Of a stretch of 64,000 nt of DNA, positions 11,026-23,212 are shown one piece after another (the stretch's first letter is position 1; every line of letters starts with the position of its first letter). The notes under the pieces are model-generated. The model worked only from the letters and a program-made list of their open reading frames with translations. It made no database searches and was not told where the DNA came from. The stretch comes from Owenia fusiformis (Eukaryota; Annelida; Polychaeta; Sabellida; Oweniidae): positions 1,092,513-1,156,512 of the forward strand of contig CAIIXF020000004.1 of the NCBI GenBank assembly GCA_903813345.2. Reading direction: 5' to 3'. The position numbers and the translations under genes were made by a program.

Positions 11026-12000
11026 TCGGACCCCGTACAAGCCCGTGCGGAGCTCGTTGAGTCAACGACTCCTGTACAACCTTGTACAGGCCTCGTTACG
11101 AGTCTCGTAATCAGTAATTGCTTGTAATTTTCGAGCCTCGTAGGAGCTTGTTATTAGAAGGCCCGTAATCGCTTGTAATTTTCGACCCCGCTCTTGACAT
11201 TACGTTGCCCGTAACGAGCCCCGTAATAAATCGTAATTTTCGATCCCCGTTCTTGCTCGTACGGTGCCTGTTACGAAGGCCGTAATAGCTCGTAATTTTC
11301 GAGCACTTGCCTGTGCGATGCCTGTAACAAGGCCCGTAATGGCTCGTAATTTTCGAGCACTGTACTTGCCCGTATGGGGCTCGTAACGAGGCTCGTAATT
11401 GCTTGTTTAACTGATGAACACCTTTTGATCGATGAAATAAAATACAGTATACTGAGAAATTACATTTTAATCATATCTAATTATGAATTAATATGTCTTC
11501 AATAATTTCAAAATATTTGCATATCTGTATCAACATGATAAATGATATAAAAGCTAGGAAACAAAATAAGCAGGAGGGTAACCAATAGGAGATACCATAT
11601 TTCTCTACAAGTGAAGTAAATCTTTTAAAAAAACACTTGCGTGTGTTTTTGGAATAAGTTGAAATGTGATGTAGATACTCGTATATCGTATGTTTTAAAA
11701 AATGTTTTGAATTGATTAAACATACAGTGCATGTTGTAACAGATAGATACGTGAATGATGCTGCAAACGAGTCCGATAACGGGCCTAGTACGAGTTGGTA
11801 CGGGCCTAGAAATTACGAGCCTCATACATACTCGTACGGGCCTCGAAAACAACAATTACGAGCATCGTACGAGCTCGTACGGGCCTCAAAAACGAGCTTC
11901 CTACGAGGCCTTACGATAATCTTGCTCCTTTTTGCCCGTAATGACTCGCATTTCTCGAGGCTCGTTCGAGCTCGTACAGAGCCCGATGTAATTTGCACGT
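11026..12000. mobile_element. ~970-bp foldback element with CTCGTAA-rich arms
   Basis: The left arm (11026-11415) is built of diverged 45-60-bp units with CCCGTAATxGCTCGTAATTT and ends in CTCGTAATTGCTTG. The right arm (11765-12000) carries the same motifs inverted. The tips are ACAGGCAAATTGACATCGG and its approximate complement CCGATGTAATTTGCACGT. The AT-rich centre (11415-11765) has no coding signal. The arms are much richer in CG than their surroundings. Confidence 0.7.
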
Positions 12001-12159
12001 ATTCAGTATGCTAGCAAAGCATGCAAATAGAAGCCGAATCCGAAAATCCGGAAGGTTGACTGGCTAAGAGTAGAAATAATTACCTGGTTTGTCCGACGGA
12101 AATGTATAGTCATAGCAAAATCAAATCGATATGATATGATCCAATCATATTCGAGGTAT

Positions 12160-12255
12160 CTGGTCAACTCGGACGATAATTAATTGGACCCTAGTCAACT
12201 CGACCCTAACTAACTTGAACCCTAGTCAACTCGGACCCTAGTTAACTCGGACCCA
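12160..12255. repeat. ~17-bp tandem repeat, about 5 copies
   Basis: Variants of AACTCGGACCCTAGTC recur about five times. Confidence 0.7.
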
Positions 12256-12599
12256 GTTAGATTCAAAATAAATATCAGAGACAATTTGCCTTGTAAGATG
12301 TGAAAGCAATTAAGTTTCAAAATATTTAGAATAATACCATTACTGAAATCTCGAGATAGGCGTGACTGATTTTCTGGGAAGTATTCAATGTTGGAAGACT
12401 GGAAATGTTTTGAGAGCAGGAAACATTGCTGGGAATGAACACAATTAAGCGCATATTGCCAAAATGTTTCATAAGTAACATGTTAGTCAACGGATGACGT
12501 TATCTTTTGAAAATTCTAATATCCTGAATACAAACATAACAGTTCGGCCTTTTTGTGGAATTTATGGTAGTGTGGACTGATAGGCCACTGTCTATTTGT

Positions 12600-13060
12600 G
12601 GGATTTGACCATAGCTTTGATGTACGCATATGACCTTTGTTATAATTTACGGATATGACCATAGCTACGATTTACGGATATGCCCATTGCTATGTTTTAC
12701 AGATATGACCATTGCTATGATTTACGGACATGGCCATTGCTATGAATTACGGATATAACCGTTGCGATGATTTATGAATATGACCATAACTATGATTTAG
12801 GGATATGACCATTGCTATGATTTACGGATATGACCATTGCTATGATAATATGGATATAACCATAGCTACGATAATATGGATATGACCATAGCTATGATAA
12901 TATGGATATGACCATAGCTATGTTTTACGGATTTGACCATTGATATGCTATATGGATATGACCATTGATATGATTAAAGGATATGGCCATTGCTACTATA
13001 CGATTCACAGATATGAACATTACGATGATTTACGATCTGAACATTGCTTGGTTCTTCGGA
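12600..13060. repeat. ~25-bp minisatellite, about 18 copies
   Basis: Diverged units of GGATATGACCATTGCTATGA plus TTTAC. Some units use ATAATATGGA in place of ATTTACGGA. Confidence 0.85.
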
Positions 13061-13650
13061 TGTGAGTTTTTTGTTTTATATTGATTTTGGGGCTAGGTTC
13101 ACCTCTTTAATCCATACATAATGTTTGAGAGTTCTAGCATATATGTACACCTATAAATCCTGATGACTGAAATGAGCCATTTATAAAGGTTTTAATAAAT
13201 TCTTGATGATAATCCTTCTTTAGTCGAGTCAAGACAAGATAAAGAAACATTATCAAAGCGAATCAATCTCAATGGGCGACCTTGCACACTGGAACTCATA
13301 CAAGAAACTCTACTAGTATAGTATTTCTACTGAGTTCCAAGCAATCAAACAACCGAATAGCAGGCTATTATCTTACCCATCACTAAGCCATCGACTAAAT
13401 AAATAGGCAACCGACGGACTAATCAAACCAACCCAACCGAGAAACTAACAAGCCAACAAAGCAAACAATCAAACATAAGTTGCTCTCGGTGCATTGGTAG
13501 ATTAGTTGGTTGATTGATTGCTTGGTTGGTGGCTTGCTTGCTTGATTGGTTGGTTGGATTGCTGGTGTGTTAAGTTGGATGTCAGTTGAATGGATAGTTG
13601 GCTGCTTGAACTGGTGGTTGGTTGGGTCGTTGACATCTGTACGATACACG
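13061..13650. other. spacer with GGTTG/CAACC-rich low complexity
   Basis: 13385-13480 is CAAC/AACC-rich and 13498-13630 is GGTTG-rich, so the two parts can pair. Open frames there are compositional. Confidence 0.5.
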
Positions 13651-13651
13651 G

Positions 13652-14063
13652 TTTTATAACATACCTATGATAATGTATAGTGCAAAGTGTACACAAGACA
13701 GCCGGCCAATATAAGTTTTGAAGAGCCCGCGCCCGCTAACTTTCTGATTGGTCAAGGCGCTGACGTCATAACCAATCAATCGAAGATAAAACTGCACGAG
13801 CAATTTTTCTAAACTCATTTCAATCATTTTCAAACCATTTGTTTGTCAATTCTATAAGAAAACGGTACTCTCTGACCAGTCTACATCATCATAGGTATGT
13901 TATAAATCGTTTATGTCACTATCGTGGCACATATGCCCTCGGTACTCAGCATGGGCTCTACCACCTGATAGAGCCCATGGTACTCAGAGATCAATGTCCC
14001 TCCCAAGGTCGGGCCATATATCACTGAGACCTCGGGCATATATGCCACGATAGTGACATAACC
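13652..14063. mobile_element. palindromic MITE, copy 1
   Basis: TATAACATACCTATGATAAT near 13657 pairs with CATCATAGGTATGTTATAA near 13886. A second hairpin follows: GTCACTATCGTGGCACATAT near 13915 pairs with ATATGCCACGATAGTGACAT near 14039. The same two-part structure recurs at 59002-59360, with high similarity across the non-palindromic middle (GCCCGCGCCCGCTAACTTTC). Confidence 0.85.
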
Positions 14064-14439
14064 TCTAAATATATGATATTGCTTCAAAATTCCCTCAACA
14101 TACTATTATATTGAAACATGGACTGGAAACTCGATTGAATCAATAATTGGCAAATTCTTTAATTTAGTTTAGATTTCAATCCATTTGATGGACTAGGATC
14201 TCTGAACCATTCGTCTTCTCAAATATACCATCTTATACTTTATTAACCAGTTAACACTGTTTAGGGGGTTCTCTTTGGTTTTAATAGTATAATTAGACTC
14301 CAGATTGAAAATCTGGAGTCTATTGCTTTTGCCAGTTTTCTTATTATTTTTTTTCTTATTCTTCCTCCTTACAAGATTTCTCACCAACTAGAAGAACTTA
14401 CTTTAAGCTGCTTACATGATCAACTAGGGAATGTATCTG
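14064..14439. other. no feature seen
   Basis: Contains only a short local inverted repeat (ACTCCAGATTGAAAATCTGG) near 14297. Confidence 0.4.
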
Positions 14440-15720
14440 GGATTATGGGAAATTAGGTCAAATTTTTATCTAGGTCAAAGGTCAAGAACTAGGTCAAATC
14501 CAGTACTTTGTCACTTTTTCCCATTATCTCGGTCGTCCTTCAATATTTTTGATCTGGTTTTTTTTCATTGTGTTCCTCATAAAAAAGTAGAAAAGCTAGG
14601 ATCGATTTAGTTTTTTGGTATCTCAAACCGATTTCGACATATCAGTGTCCGAAAACGAGGTCCAAAAAAAAATTCTCCGAATCCAATGTCAAGGATTTCA
14701 GTCTTATAGGAAATATTCTCAGGATTCCGAATCTGAAAACCAAATTTCGATCTCACTTCCGGTTCAGAAGTTATGGCGTTTTGAAAATTCAAAAATCGTT
14801 AAATTTGGTGCCCCATGTTAATTCAATGGGAAAAAATATTTTTTGAAGTGTAAAATACGAGATATAGACTAAGCACAGCTAGACATAATGGAAGCCCATA
14901 AAAGAAAGGGACCTCAAGACCTTCTTTTCATAAAATTTTGGACACCAAAATGCCTAGGTCAAAATCTAGGTCAAATTCAAAGTTTTTCCTTATTTTTGCG
15001 ATTCTGACACTACAGATTAATTATATTCTTTGAAATTTTGTATACATGTAGCCAAGAGTGTGCTTATAGTGTTAGCCTTTTGCCGTCAGAAAGTATTTTG
15101 ACCCACTTTTGAGATATGGTGTCCGAAAAGTAGGTCAAAATAAAAATTTCTCCAAACTCAACGTTTGAGTTATGAATTAAGGATAGAATTTTCTCAGGAA
15201 TCCGAATCTGCAAACCAAATTTCAACCCGACTTCCCGTTCGGAAGTTATGGCGTTTTGAAATTTCGAGAAAAATCGATCTGATGGTATCCTGATAGAAAG
15301 TCAAGGAAAAAAGATTTTTTTGAAGAGTAAAATACTAGATATAGACTGAGTACAGCTTAAGATAATGAATTCCTATAAAAGAAGGGGACCTCAATAAGCT
15401 ACCTAGTTTCAATATTTGGACACCAAAATGCCTAGGTCAAAATCTAGGTCAAATTCATAGTTTTTCCTTATTTTTACGATTCTGGCACTACACTTTTAGG
15501 ATTTGCTTCAAAATTTTGTATACAGGTAGGAAAGAGTGTCCTAATAGTGATAGCCTTTTGCCGTCAGAAAGTATTTTGACCCATTTTTGAGATATGGCGT
15601 CCTAAAAGTGGATCAAAATAAAAAAATCTCCAAATTTAATGTATGAGTTATGAAATAAGGGTAGAATTTTCCCAGGAATCTGAATCTGCAAACTAAATTT
15701 CAATCCGACTTTCGGTCAAA
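14440..15720. repeat. three diverged ~478-bp direct repeats
   Basis: GAAGTTATGGCGTTTTGAAA recurs about 476 bases apart (near 14767 and 15243), CCTAGGTCAAAATCTAGGTC recurs near 14952 and 15431, and a partial third copy ends near 15720. AGGTCAAA is dispersed through all copies. No coding frame is evident, although short ones are open. Confidence 0.75.
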
Positions 15721-15915
15721 AATTCCTACTTACCTACCTACCTACATACCTACTCGGCTACCTACTTAGCTACCTACTTCTCGGCTACCTACTCAGCTAC
15801 TTACTCAGCTACCTACTCAGCTGCTTACTCAGCTTCCTTCTCAGCTACTCACTCAATTACTTAATCATCTACTTACTCAGCTTGCTACTCAGTTACCTAC
15901 TCAGCTACCTACTCA
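15721..15915. repeat. CTAC-type microsatellite
   Basis: Imperfect CTACCTACTTAC / CTACTCAG units cover about 190 bases. Confidence 0.85.
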
Positions 15916-16436
15916 AGTAAATCAATCTGGAGTCTTAAATTGAACTTTGTTCAATTTACCATTCTAGTTAACTATACTTTTTATGAAAGTGTCTGTTAAT
16001 GACTCCCATTGTATTATTGGCTGGATTAAAATGATAACGTCTGCGAATTATGAAAGAGAACAGGATCCGCTCAAGCACCTAGTGTTCAACATTCAAGTGA
16101 AACTATATTCATTACCTTCATTAGTGTCAAAATACATAGGTGAAAATGAGAAATGTCGTCAATTGTAACATCTGTGTGAATATAATTACCTCGTTGGTTC
16201 TTCTCTAATTTAAATTCCCTTGTGTAATTCGTATGTGCAATTTGCACATTTGCTTGTAATGTAAACGCATCATTTCTGTAGCATAATTTTATGGAAATCT
16301 CCATTCATGAGTTGACAAAATTTCGCAATGGAAAATAATTGATACTCAATAAGTGTTTATTCAATTACATGGAACACACATGCAAACGTTTTTACTTGGT
16401 TAAATATTATGAAAATATACATTGGTTTTGATACAT
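15916..16436. other. no feature seen
   Basis: Short open stretches exist on both strands, but none shows a family signature. Confidence 0.4.
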
Positions 16437-17262
16437 ATACGGAGTGAGCAATAAAAATTGGACACTGCAATCATTCTAAAAAATATTTAATACTACATAA
16501 CTAAACTATGTGTAGCATACAAAACGATGGGGAAGAATAAGATGTATTCATATGTCACATTTTTGAATTCTGTAGGAGTCATGATAAATTTAGTTTGTGA
16601 TGTCACAATTTGCCAAAAACAGATTTTTTGCCAATTTAAAATGAAGAAATCTGTAAGAGAAGGTGTCCAATATGTCCGCCTTTATCAGGAATAATAGCTC
16701 TCGATCTATACTAGTAAAACGTACATAATTTCCATTATGTATGCCATCATTTTTTGAAGCTACTATTCTTGAGTTATTTTATCCTCAGTTTGTTTCAATT
16801 TATTGATGTTAACAAGTTTATCTTTATGAGCTAGTCCCATTTCAGCACTAAATCCCTCATTTTTGGGATTTTCCAGAATTTTTATGATATGCCAGGTAAA
16901 TATTCAAAAAACACATTAAGAAGTCACAATATTGATAAAACGTTATTTTAATATACAGAACACTGCCAGGCTGCAAATCAAAATGATTAATATGACGAGA
17001 AGTAAAATGATTAATTAGTAGTGAAAATAATGAATTTTACCTAAAATCATTGACATTTACAAATTCTTTACAATTTCAATAGCTGTTTTTGGCGGACATG
17101 CACCACATTTCTTGTGTCAAGCGAAAAATAATGAAATATGCATAATTGACTGACTTCTAATCGAATACATACATCCACAAATGTCAAAATTTGGTTCATA
17201 CACACTCATTTGAATAGAATATATGTGAGTGCCCCATTTTTATTTACCCACCCTTTATATGT
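16437..17262. mobile_element. ~825-bp mariner-like element, decayed
   Basis: The left end ATACGGAGTGAGCAATAAAA pairs imperfectly with the right end TTTTATTTACCCACCCTTTA. On the minus strand near 16660-16760 a short stretch reads like the last residues of a Tc1/mariner transposase (KADILDT preceded by an Arg-rich stretch); this is weak. The element looks internally deleted. Confidence 0.6.
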
Positions 17263-18164
17263 AATCAAATACAGAGGTTTGTGGTATAACAAGGCTTCAC
17301 AGTTTGCCCCCATTTCCAGGATAATTGCCCATCAATGTATAGATACAAAGTGCAGATACATTCAGTAAACTAATGGAATTTATGACGTCATCAATATTGA
17401 TCATAATTTTAAGAATAGGGAGTAATTTAACTTGTTTTTGTTTTAAGTTGGCATTATGAATAGCTTCTTTGTATCACATCTTTATGATATGGAGACCCAT
17501 TATTCAAGAGCCCAAATACGTCCAATAAGAAGTAGAACTGTTGTAGTTTTTCTTAATCTCTAGAATTGAACGTCATTGAGTGGAGTTGACTTAGGGTTGA
17601 GATGACCTGTCACTAAATACTGTACAAATTAGAAACTGAATTAATATAGCACGTTGAATATTAATCAATTTTGTTTATTTAAATTCAAGTTGATATACAC
17701 AAAACGTCTTTACATTTTATGGTTAAAATATAATGAGTGATAAAGTATGCAAACGTATATTTCATAACATTTGCAATACACAAGGATTCGTACATTTATG
17801 AAAGAGAAGTTTAATATTTGATCTATATTGCAATCAGATCAACAGTAAATTTGTGTGATCCTTGAACTTCCTCAGTTTTTAGTTTGTTTCTTTCCTAATT
17901 AGCATTAACAAAGATACGTTGAAAAATTCCGTTTACTTTGAGCCTATGTCACATTTATTCTACGGCGAGCGTACGGTTGCCGTGCATATAGGTTCACAAA
18001 ATAGATATAGATCAACATCATACTGTTTATGCCATATTTTATATTGCATATTTCTCTAGATTTTGGAAAGCTACGGCCACCGTGTGGTTACCGTAGTTTA
18101 AATGTGACTAAGGCATTTGTTATAAATGGTTTATTCTGCCAACAGAATAGCTTTCGATACATGT
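17263..18164. other. no feature seen
   Basis: AT-rich spacer. Nothing supported. Confidence 0.4.
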
Positions 18165-18165
18165 A

Positions 18166-18414
18166 CAGGGCGATCCAGAAGTAACATCAAAGGTGTTGCC
18201 ATTTCAATACTAAGTTACTTGACTAATCATCTCGAAACTTGGTACACATATTCCCCAAGCATAACTGAGTTAATATTGATTGGTTCATTTTATGTTTGCT
18301 ATGGTAACCCACTGTGACGTCACCCATAGTACCATGAAATAAACGAATCAAATGGTAGACGCCTTATCTTTGAGATATCGACTCAGCATTGACGTTACTT
18401 CTAGATCACCATGT
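18166..18414. mobile_element. ~250-bp mariner-like MITE
   Basis: Left end ACAGGGCGATCCAGAAGTAA and right end TTACTTCTAGATCACCATGT are near-complementary, with TA on both sides. Confidence 0.75.
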
Positions 18415-19548
18415 ACTTGAATACCTAAAGTAGTTAACATGTACAACACAAACATTTATGAATTGATACACAGTTTACTTTTGATAGTAGCATAGAGTTC
18501 ATACGACAACTGATTTTTGATACAGGTTCTTCAATAGTGTTTATTGATATGTTTCTTTTCTAATAGAACCATACACATGCATTAATCGAAAAACATTTTA
18601 CTAGGCCTAATCCAGAGTAAATTACACTTTATAATATTATACTATTATCTGAACAAAATTTATATCTCTCAGATCTACAGTGGTTTGCAGTTTTGCACAG
18701 TTTTAATACAGAAATATATATATTTAAAGAAAGGCGGTCTATTTTAAAAATATGAAGTGTATTTTGCTCACAGAACTACATGTGAATGTTTTATAGTTAA
18801 CAAGGAAATCAATCAATGTGATTTTCGTTACCCCAACATCATTTTCTAACATTATACTGATAGTATTTTTTTGGACATTGTGAAATAGGACTAGTAAATA
18901 AAAATAACTTTTATGATTGCAACATTGAATAAAATATAAATCATGAATCCCTACTTCAACTGCTTTCATCTTTTATTCAGGTCACTACCGCTAATCATCA
19001 ACGATCATACAATTGGTTTTCCTCATCTCCACAAGAATAACTAAATCAGCCAACTGATCATGATCTCATTCAAACTAGAACTATGCTCTTTCTTCCTTTC
19101 ACTAACCAACTCAAGTCCAACCATTCACCATTTCACTCGCATTTTCATCAATCTAGGTCAGTAAAACTGGTTCACCAAGTAGCATGTAGTTTGACTTGAC
19201 AAACAATCATTAAAGTACTACACTTTCTTGGTATTTTCATCGACTCAAAAATGTTTGCATGTCTAAACACCTCGATCTACAGTTAATGTAGCTCTTTTCT
19301 AACGAAGGGTTTTTAGTCTCTACTAAAAGACTCCTTTTTATTCTCCAACTTCGAACACGCATAAATGTTTATTTCTCTGTTAAAACATAGCTCTTCGGTA
19401 ATACATATACCGATGATGATAAACATCATAACTAGTGATTCAGTCAGTTTTAGTACTCCAAGGGTATTAATACGTTTTTGGCAACAATAGGTGCCAACAA
19501 TATTATTTTTCTATTCTATTTATATATTATTTTCTCAAGATTCACAAC
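18415..19548. other. downstream flank of the ankyrin gene
   Basis: No other gene seen. It would include the 3' untranslated region of the minus-strand ankyrin gene, but I could not fix a polyadenylation site. Confidence 0.4.
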
Positions 19549-22500
19549 CTATAAGAACCAATCATCCTCTACATCCTCCATATCATCAAAATCACTGCAA
19601 TCACTAGCGTCCATCACGACCTCATACTGTGGCCAGGAAAACACAACAGAATTATCTGAATCAGAATCAGCCGTATCTGGATTTACTTCCATATTTTCAA
19701 TGTGACTTGTATCGTCGGCGGCATTAAATTCTTCTGATAGTTCTGAGTTGCTAATTCCAGTTACGATATTTTCATCAACAATGTCGCTCATTTCGTCATT
19801 TTCACCATCCGTGTCATTATGAACAAATTCAGTATCACTTTCGTAACTAGATACACTCGCATCATCGGGCTGGGCGTCATCCACATCACTAGCATCCTCT
19901 TTAATATCACTGCATGTATCTTCATCTGGTGGAAATAAAGCCTCTGCTGCATCCATTGTATGTAGGCATCCCATACTACTGATATAAACCTTTAATTTTC
20001 GAGGTGTTATTAGGCGTCTCATGTCACCAATACACGTCACAATTGATCTTGCAGCACGTGCTGAATACTTGTGTAGCCAGGTGGATTTCATGAGTGTATT
20101 AGTTCGCTCGCACTCTCGACGCAAAAAGGATGCTTCTGGTTCTGATTTTATCCTAAACATGAGATCCTGCGCACAATTAAAGCACTCGTACCTTAGGAAT
20201 AAATCATAGAGAATTACTCTTTCAGATGATGAAAAGTAGTCAAAGCATTCGATAAACATGTCTCTTAGATGAGCATCCACATTGCAAAGCTCGAAGCTTG
20301 CTCCTTGAGTTAGTAGGTATTCGTATATTATATAAGTCTGACTAAAGCGACTGCGATCAACTTTAGTAACGAATATAGCTGTTTTACCGTTCTTATCCTC
20401 AGCTTTTATGCTTGCCCCAGCATTGAGTAATGTAGAACAACATGTATCACAACCTCTCATACACGCATACATTAGTGGTGTTATGCCATCTATATCACAT
20501 GCACTCACATTTGCTCCTCCCTTCAATAGAGTCTTCACACACTCACACTGATTGTACCAACAAGCATACATCAAGGCTGTCTTTCCATCTACGTCGGTAT
20601 CATCCACTTTCTCACCCAACTCCAGCATTTTCTGTAGAAGTTCACAATAAGGATGTTTGGCGAAGTCCATGAGAAGTGTGGTCACATGAGAATCATTTCT
20701 CTTTTTTTGTCTGTCCTTCAGCACTTTCCTGCACTTTTCAAACGCTGATTTCCAGGTTTCAATCGAACTTTTATCAACATCTGCGAGATTTTCAAGCAGA
20801 ACAGCTATGCATTCGTGGTTGTAATGGGATACTGCCAGAGTTAATGCTGTTTGATCGTCTTTATCAACAATGTTGACGCCGATCTGGGTTTCAATCAAGA
20901 ACGTTGCGCATGCAGTTGTCCTAGTTAATTCAATTTCTCGGCCGAGTACAGTTAAAATCGATTGTCGTAAGAATCCTTGGCCGGAATTCCATGACTTTAT
21001 ATCGGCAGCTATATCAATACATGTCTGTATTGAAAGCATCAATGCAGTTCGTCCTGCATTGTTCTGATAATCTGATTTAGCTCCACATCTAGTCAAGGCT
21101 TTTGCAAAGATAAGATGCCCTTGCATGGCAGCATACATCAAAGCAGTCATTCCATTCTTATCAGTCATGTTCACATCAGCACCACACTCTACCAACTGTT
21201 GTATACATTCACCCTTACCTTTCTTGGCAGCATACATCAAAGCAGTCATTCCATTTTTATCATTCATGTTCACATCAGCACCACACTCTACCAACTGTTG
21301 TATACATTCACCCTTACCTTTCTTGGCAGCATACATTAGAGCAGTCATTTCATTCTTGCCATTTATGTTAACATTAGCACCACACTCAAGCAATTGTTTT
21401 ATACATTCACTCTTACACTCCTTGATACCATGTATTAAAGCAGTCATACCATTCTTGTCATTCATATTAACATCAGAACCCAAATCTACCAACTGCCTGA
21501 TGAAGTTACCCGTACCAAACTTGGCATCATACATTAAAACATTCATGCCATTATTGTCATTTATGTTAACATCAGCACCACATTCTAGCAAATGTTTTAT
21601 GCAATCGTCCTTACCCTCTCTGGCAGCATACATTAAAGCAGTCATCCCATTATTGTCAATCATGTTCATATCATCACCACACTCTATCAACTGTTTGATG
21701 CATTTACCATAACCCTCCTTGGCAGCATGCATTAAACCAGTCATTCCATTATTGTCATTCATGTTTACATCAGCACAACACTTCATCAACTGCTGTATAC
21801 ACCCATCCTTGCCCTCATTGGAAGCATGTATTAAAGCTGTCATACCACACTTGTCATTCTTGTTAACATCAGCACCATACTCTACCAACTGCTTTATACA
21901 TTCTCCCTTACCTTTCTTGGCAGCATAGATCAAAGCATTCATTTCATTCTTGTCATCCATGTTAACATCAGCACCAAATTCCATCAACTGCTGTATACTT
22001 TCACCCTCATTACCACTGGCAGCATGCATTAAAGCAGTGATTCCATTTATATTATCCTTCATGTTAACATTAGTACCACACTCTACCAACTGCTTTATAC
22101 ATCCACCCTTACCTTTCTCGGCAGCATACATTAGAGCAGTCATTCCATGCTTGTCATTTATGTTAACATCAGCACCACACTCAAACAATTGCTTTATTAT
22201 ATCACTCTCACTTTCTTTGGCAGCATACATTAAAGAAGTCATTCCATGTTTGTCATTTATGTTAACATCAGCACCGCACACAACCAATTGCTTTACGCAT
22301 GCACCCTTACCCCACCAGGAGGCATACATCAAAGCGGTCATTCCATTCTCGTCAGCCATGTTCACATCAGCACCGCACTCACATAACTTCTTAATGCATT
22401 TACACTTGCCCTCCTTCGCAGCATATGTTAAAGCAGTCTTTCCATTCTTGTCGTTTATGTTCACGTTAGCACCACACTCAAACAACTGCTCTATGCATTC

Positions 22501-23127
22501 ACTCTTACCCTTACTTGCAGCATAAAATAAAGCTGTCATGCCATCAGTGTCAACCATGTTCATATCAGCACCACTCTCAACCAACTGTTTTACACATTCC
22601 CCTTTACTCACAATGACAGCCCAGATCAAAGCTGTCTTTTTATAATCGTCTTGTTTATTCACATCAGCGCCACATTCGATTAACGTTTTCACACACTCTC
22701 CCTCCCCCCTCATGGCAGCTTCCATTAAAGCAGTAGTTCCTTCACTGTCACCCATCTCCACTTCAGATCCACTCTCCAGTAACAAACAGAGACATTCAAA
22801 AACACCTTTCATAGCGGCATACTTAAGTGCAGTACTTGTTCTTAACAAATAATTCTTATACCTAACAGCGTATTCGTATAGACATTTCACTAAACTTGGA
22901 GAATGCTTCAGAAATAACTTTAACATTTCACAGTTATTGTCATCAATAGCCTCAAACACACAATCTCTCCCTTCCTGACTGCCGAAATCAACACCAGGAT
23001 ATATTGAGAGAAAGGCTGAGATGTATGGTGCGTGATTTCTCCTCATGTGGACTTGAATCACTTTATAGGGATCCGGGGGATCTGAAAGAACATTCATTAT
23101 GGCTGTATTACCTAGAATGGTGAACAT
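19549..23127 (-). CDS. large ankyrin-repeat protein with acidic C-terminal tail
   Basis: A single uninterrupted 1192-codon frame. After about 95 non-repeat residues (PDPYKVIQVHMRR region) there are about 22-24 ankyrin units, mostly 33 residues, of the form TALMYAAKKGKGECIQQLVE plus CGADVNMNDKNGM; the order degenerates toward residue 950. A segment of about 60 residues (ARSIVTCIGDMRRLITPRKL) could be a diverged SOCS box, and the last 130 residues are strongly acidic (Asp/Glu/Ser). Ankyrin arrays act as protein-binding scaffolds; the partner is unknown. No membrane segment or signal peptide is apparent. Start choice: Met at 23127, or a spliced start, because TTCTAG|GT at 23111 is acceptor-like and joins in phase with ATGACAG ending at 23213 or with the exon ending at 29275. 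Two neighbouring units (about 21130-21330) are nearly identical in DNA. Confidence 0.85.
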   Translation of the reverse strand: MFTILGNTAIMNVLSDPPDPYKVIQVHMRRNHAPYISAFLSIYPGVDFGSQEGRDCVFEAIDDNNCEMLKLFLKHSPSLVKCLYEYAVRYKNYLLRTSTALKYAAMKGVFECLCLLLESGSEVEMGDSEGTTALMEAAMRGEGECVKTLIECGADVNKQDDYKKTALIWAVIVSKGECVKQLVESGADMNMVDTDGMTALFYAASKGKSECIEQLFECGANVNINDKNGKTALTYAAKEGKCKCIKKLCECGADVNMADENGMTALMYASWWGKGACVKQLVVCGADVNINDKHGMTSLMYAAKESESDIIKQLFECGADVNINDKHGMTALMYAAEKGKGGCIKQLVECGTNVNMKDNINGITALMHAASGNEGESIQQLMEFGADVNMDDKNEMNALIYAAKKGKGECIKQLVEYGADVNKNDKCGMTALIHASNEGKDGCIQQLMKCCADVNMNDNNGMTGLMHAAKEGYGKCIKQLIECGDDMNMIDNNGMTALMYAAREGKDDCIKHLLECGADVNINDNNGMNVLMYDAKFGTGNFIRQLVDLGSDVNMNDKNGMTALIHGIKECKSECIKQLLECGANVNINGKNEMTALMYAAKKGKGECIQQLVECGADVNMNDKNGMTALMYAAKKGKGECIQQLVECGADVNMTDKNGMTALMYAAMQGHLIFAKALTRCGAKSDYQNNAGRTALMLSIQTCIDIAADIKSWNSGQGFLRQSILTVLGREIELTRTTACATFLIETQIGVNIVDKDDQTALTLAVSHYNHECIAVLLENLADVDKSSIETWKSAFEKCRKVLKDRQKKRNDSHVTTLLMDFAKHPYCELLQKMLELGEKVDDTDVDGKTALMYACWYNQCECVKTLLKGGANVSACDIDGITPLMYACMRGCDTCCSTLLNAGASIKAEDKNGKTAIFVTKVDRSRFSQTYIIYEYLLTQGASFELCNVDAHLRDMFIECFDYFSSSERVILYDLFLRYECFNCAQDLMFRIKSEPEASFLRRECERTNTLMKSTWLHKYSARAARSIVTCIGDMRRLITPRKLKVYISSMGCLHTMDAAEALFPPDEDTCSDIKEDASDVDDAQPDDASVSSYESDTEFVHNDTDGENDEMSDIVDENIVTGISNSELSEEFNAADDTSHIENMEVNPDTADSDSDNSVVFSWPQYEVVMDASDCSDFDDMEDVEDDWFL

Positions 23128-23212
23128 TTATTGCCCAGTCATATGCGATTCACCTAACATGCGAATCTCTTATTCATCCACCTCATTAAGAATAGAATAG
23201 AATTATGTTTAC

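Noticed and set aside
13419-13696. Gln/Asn/Thr-rich minus-strand frames
   Set aside because: Arise from GGTTG low-complexity sequence, with no splice sites or family match.
21115-22525. Plus-strand frames of up to 195 codons opposite the ankyrin array
   Set aside because: Shadow of 99-bp coding repeats on the minus strand; the residues are repetitive and resemble no protein.
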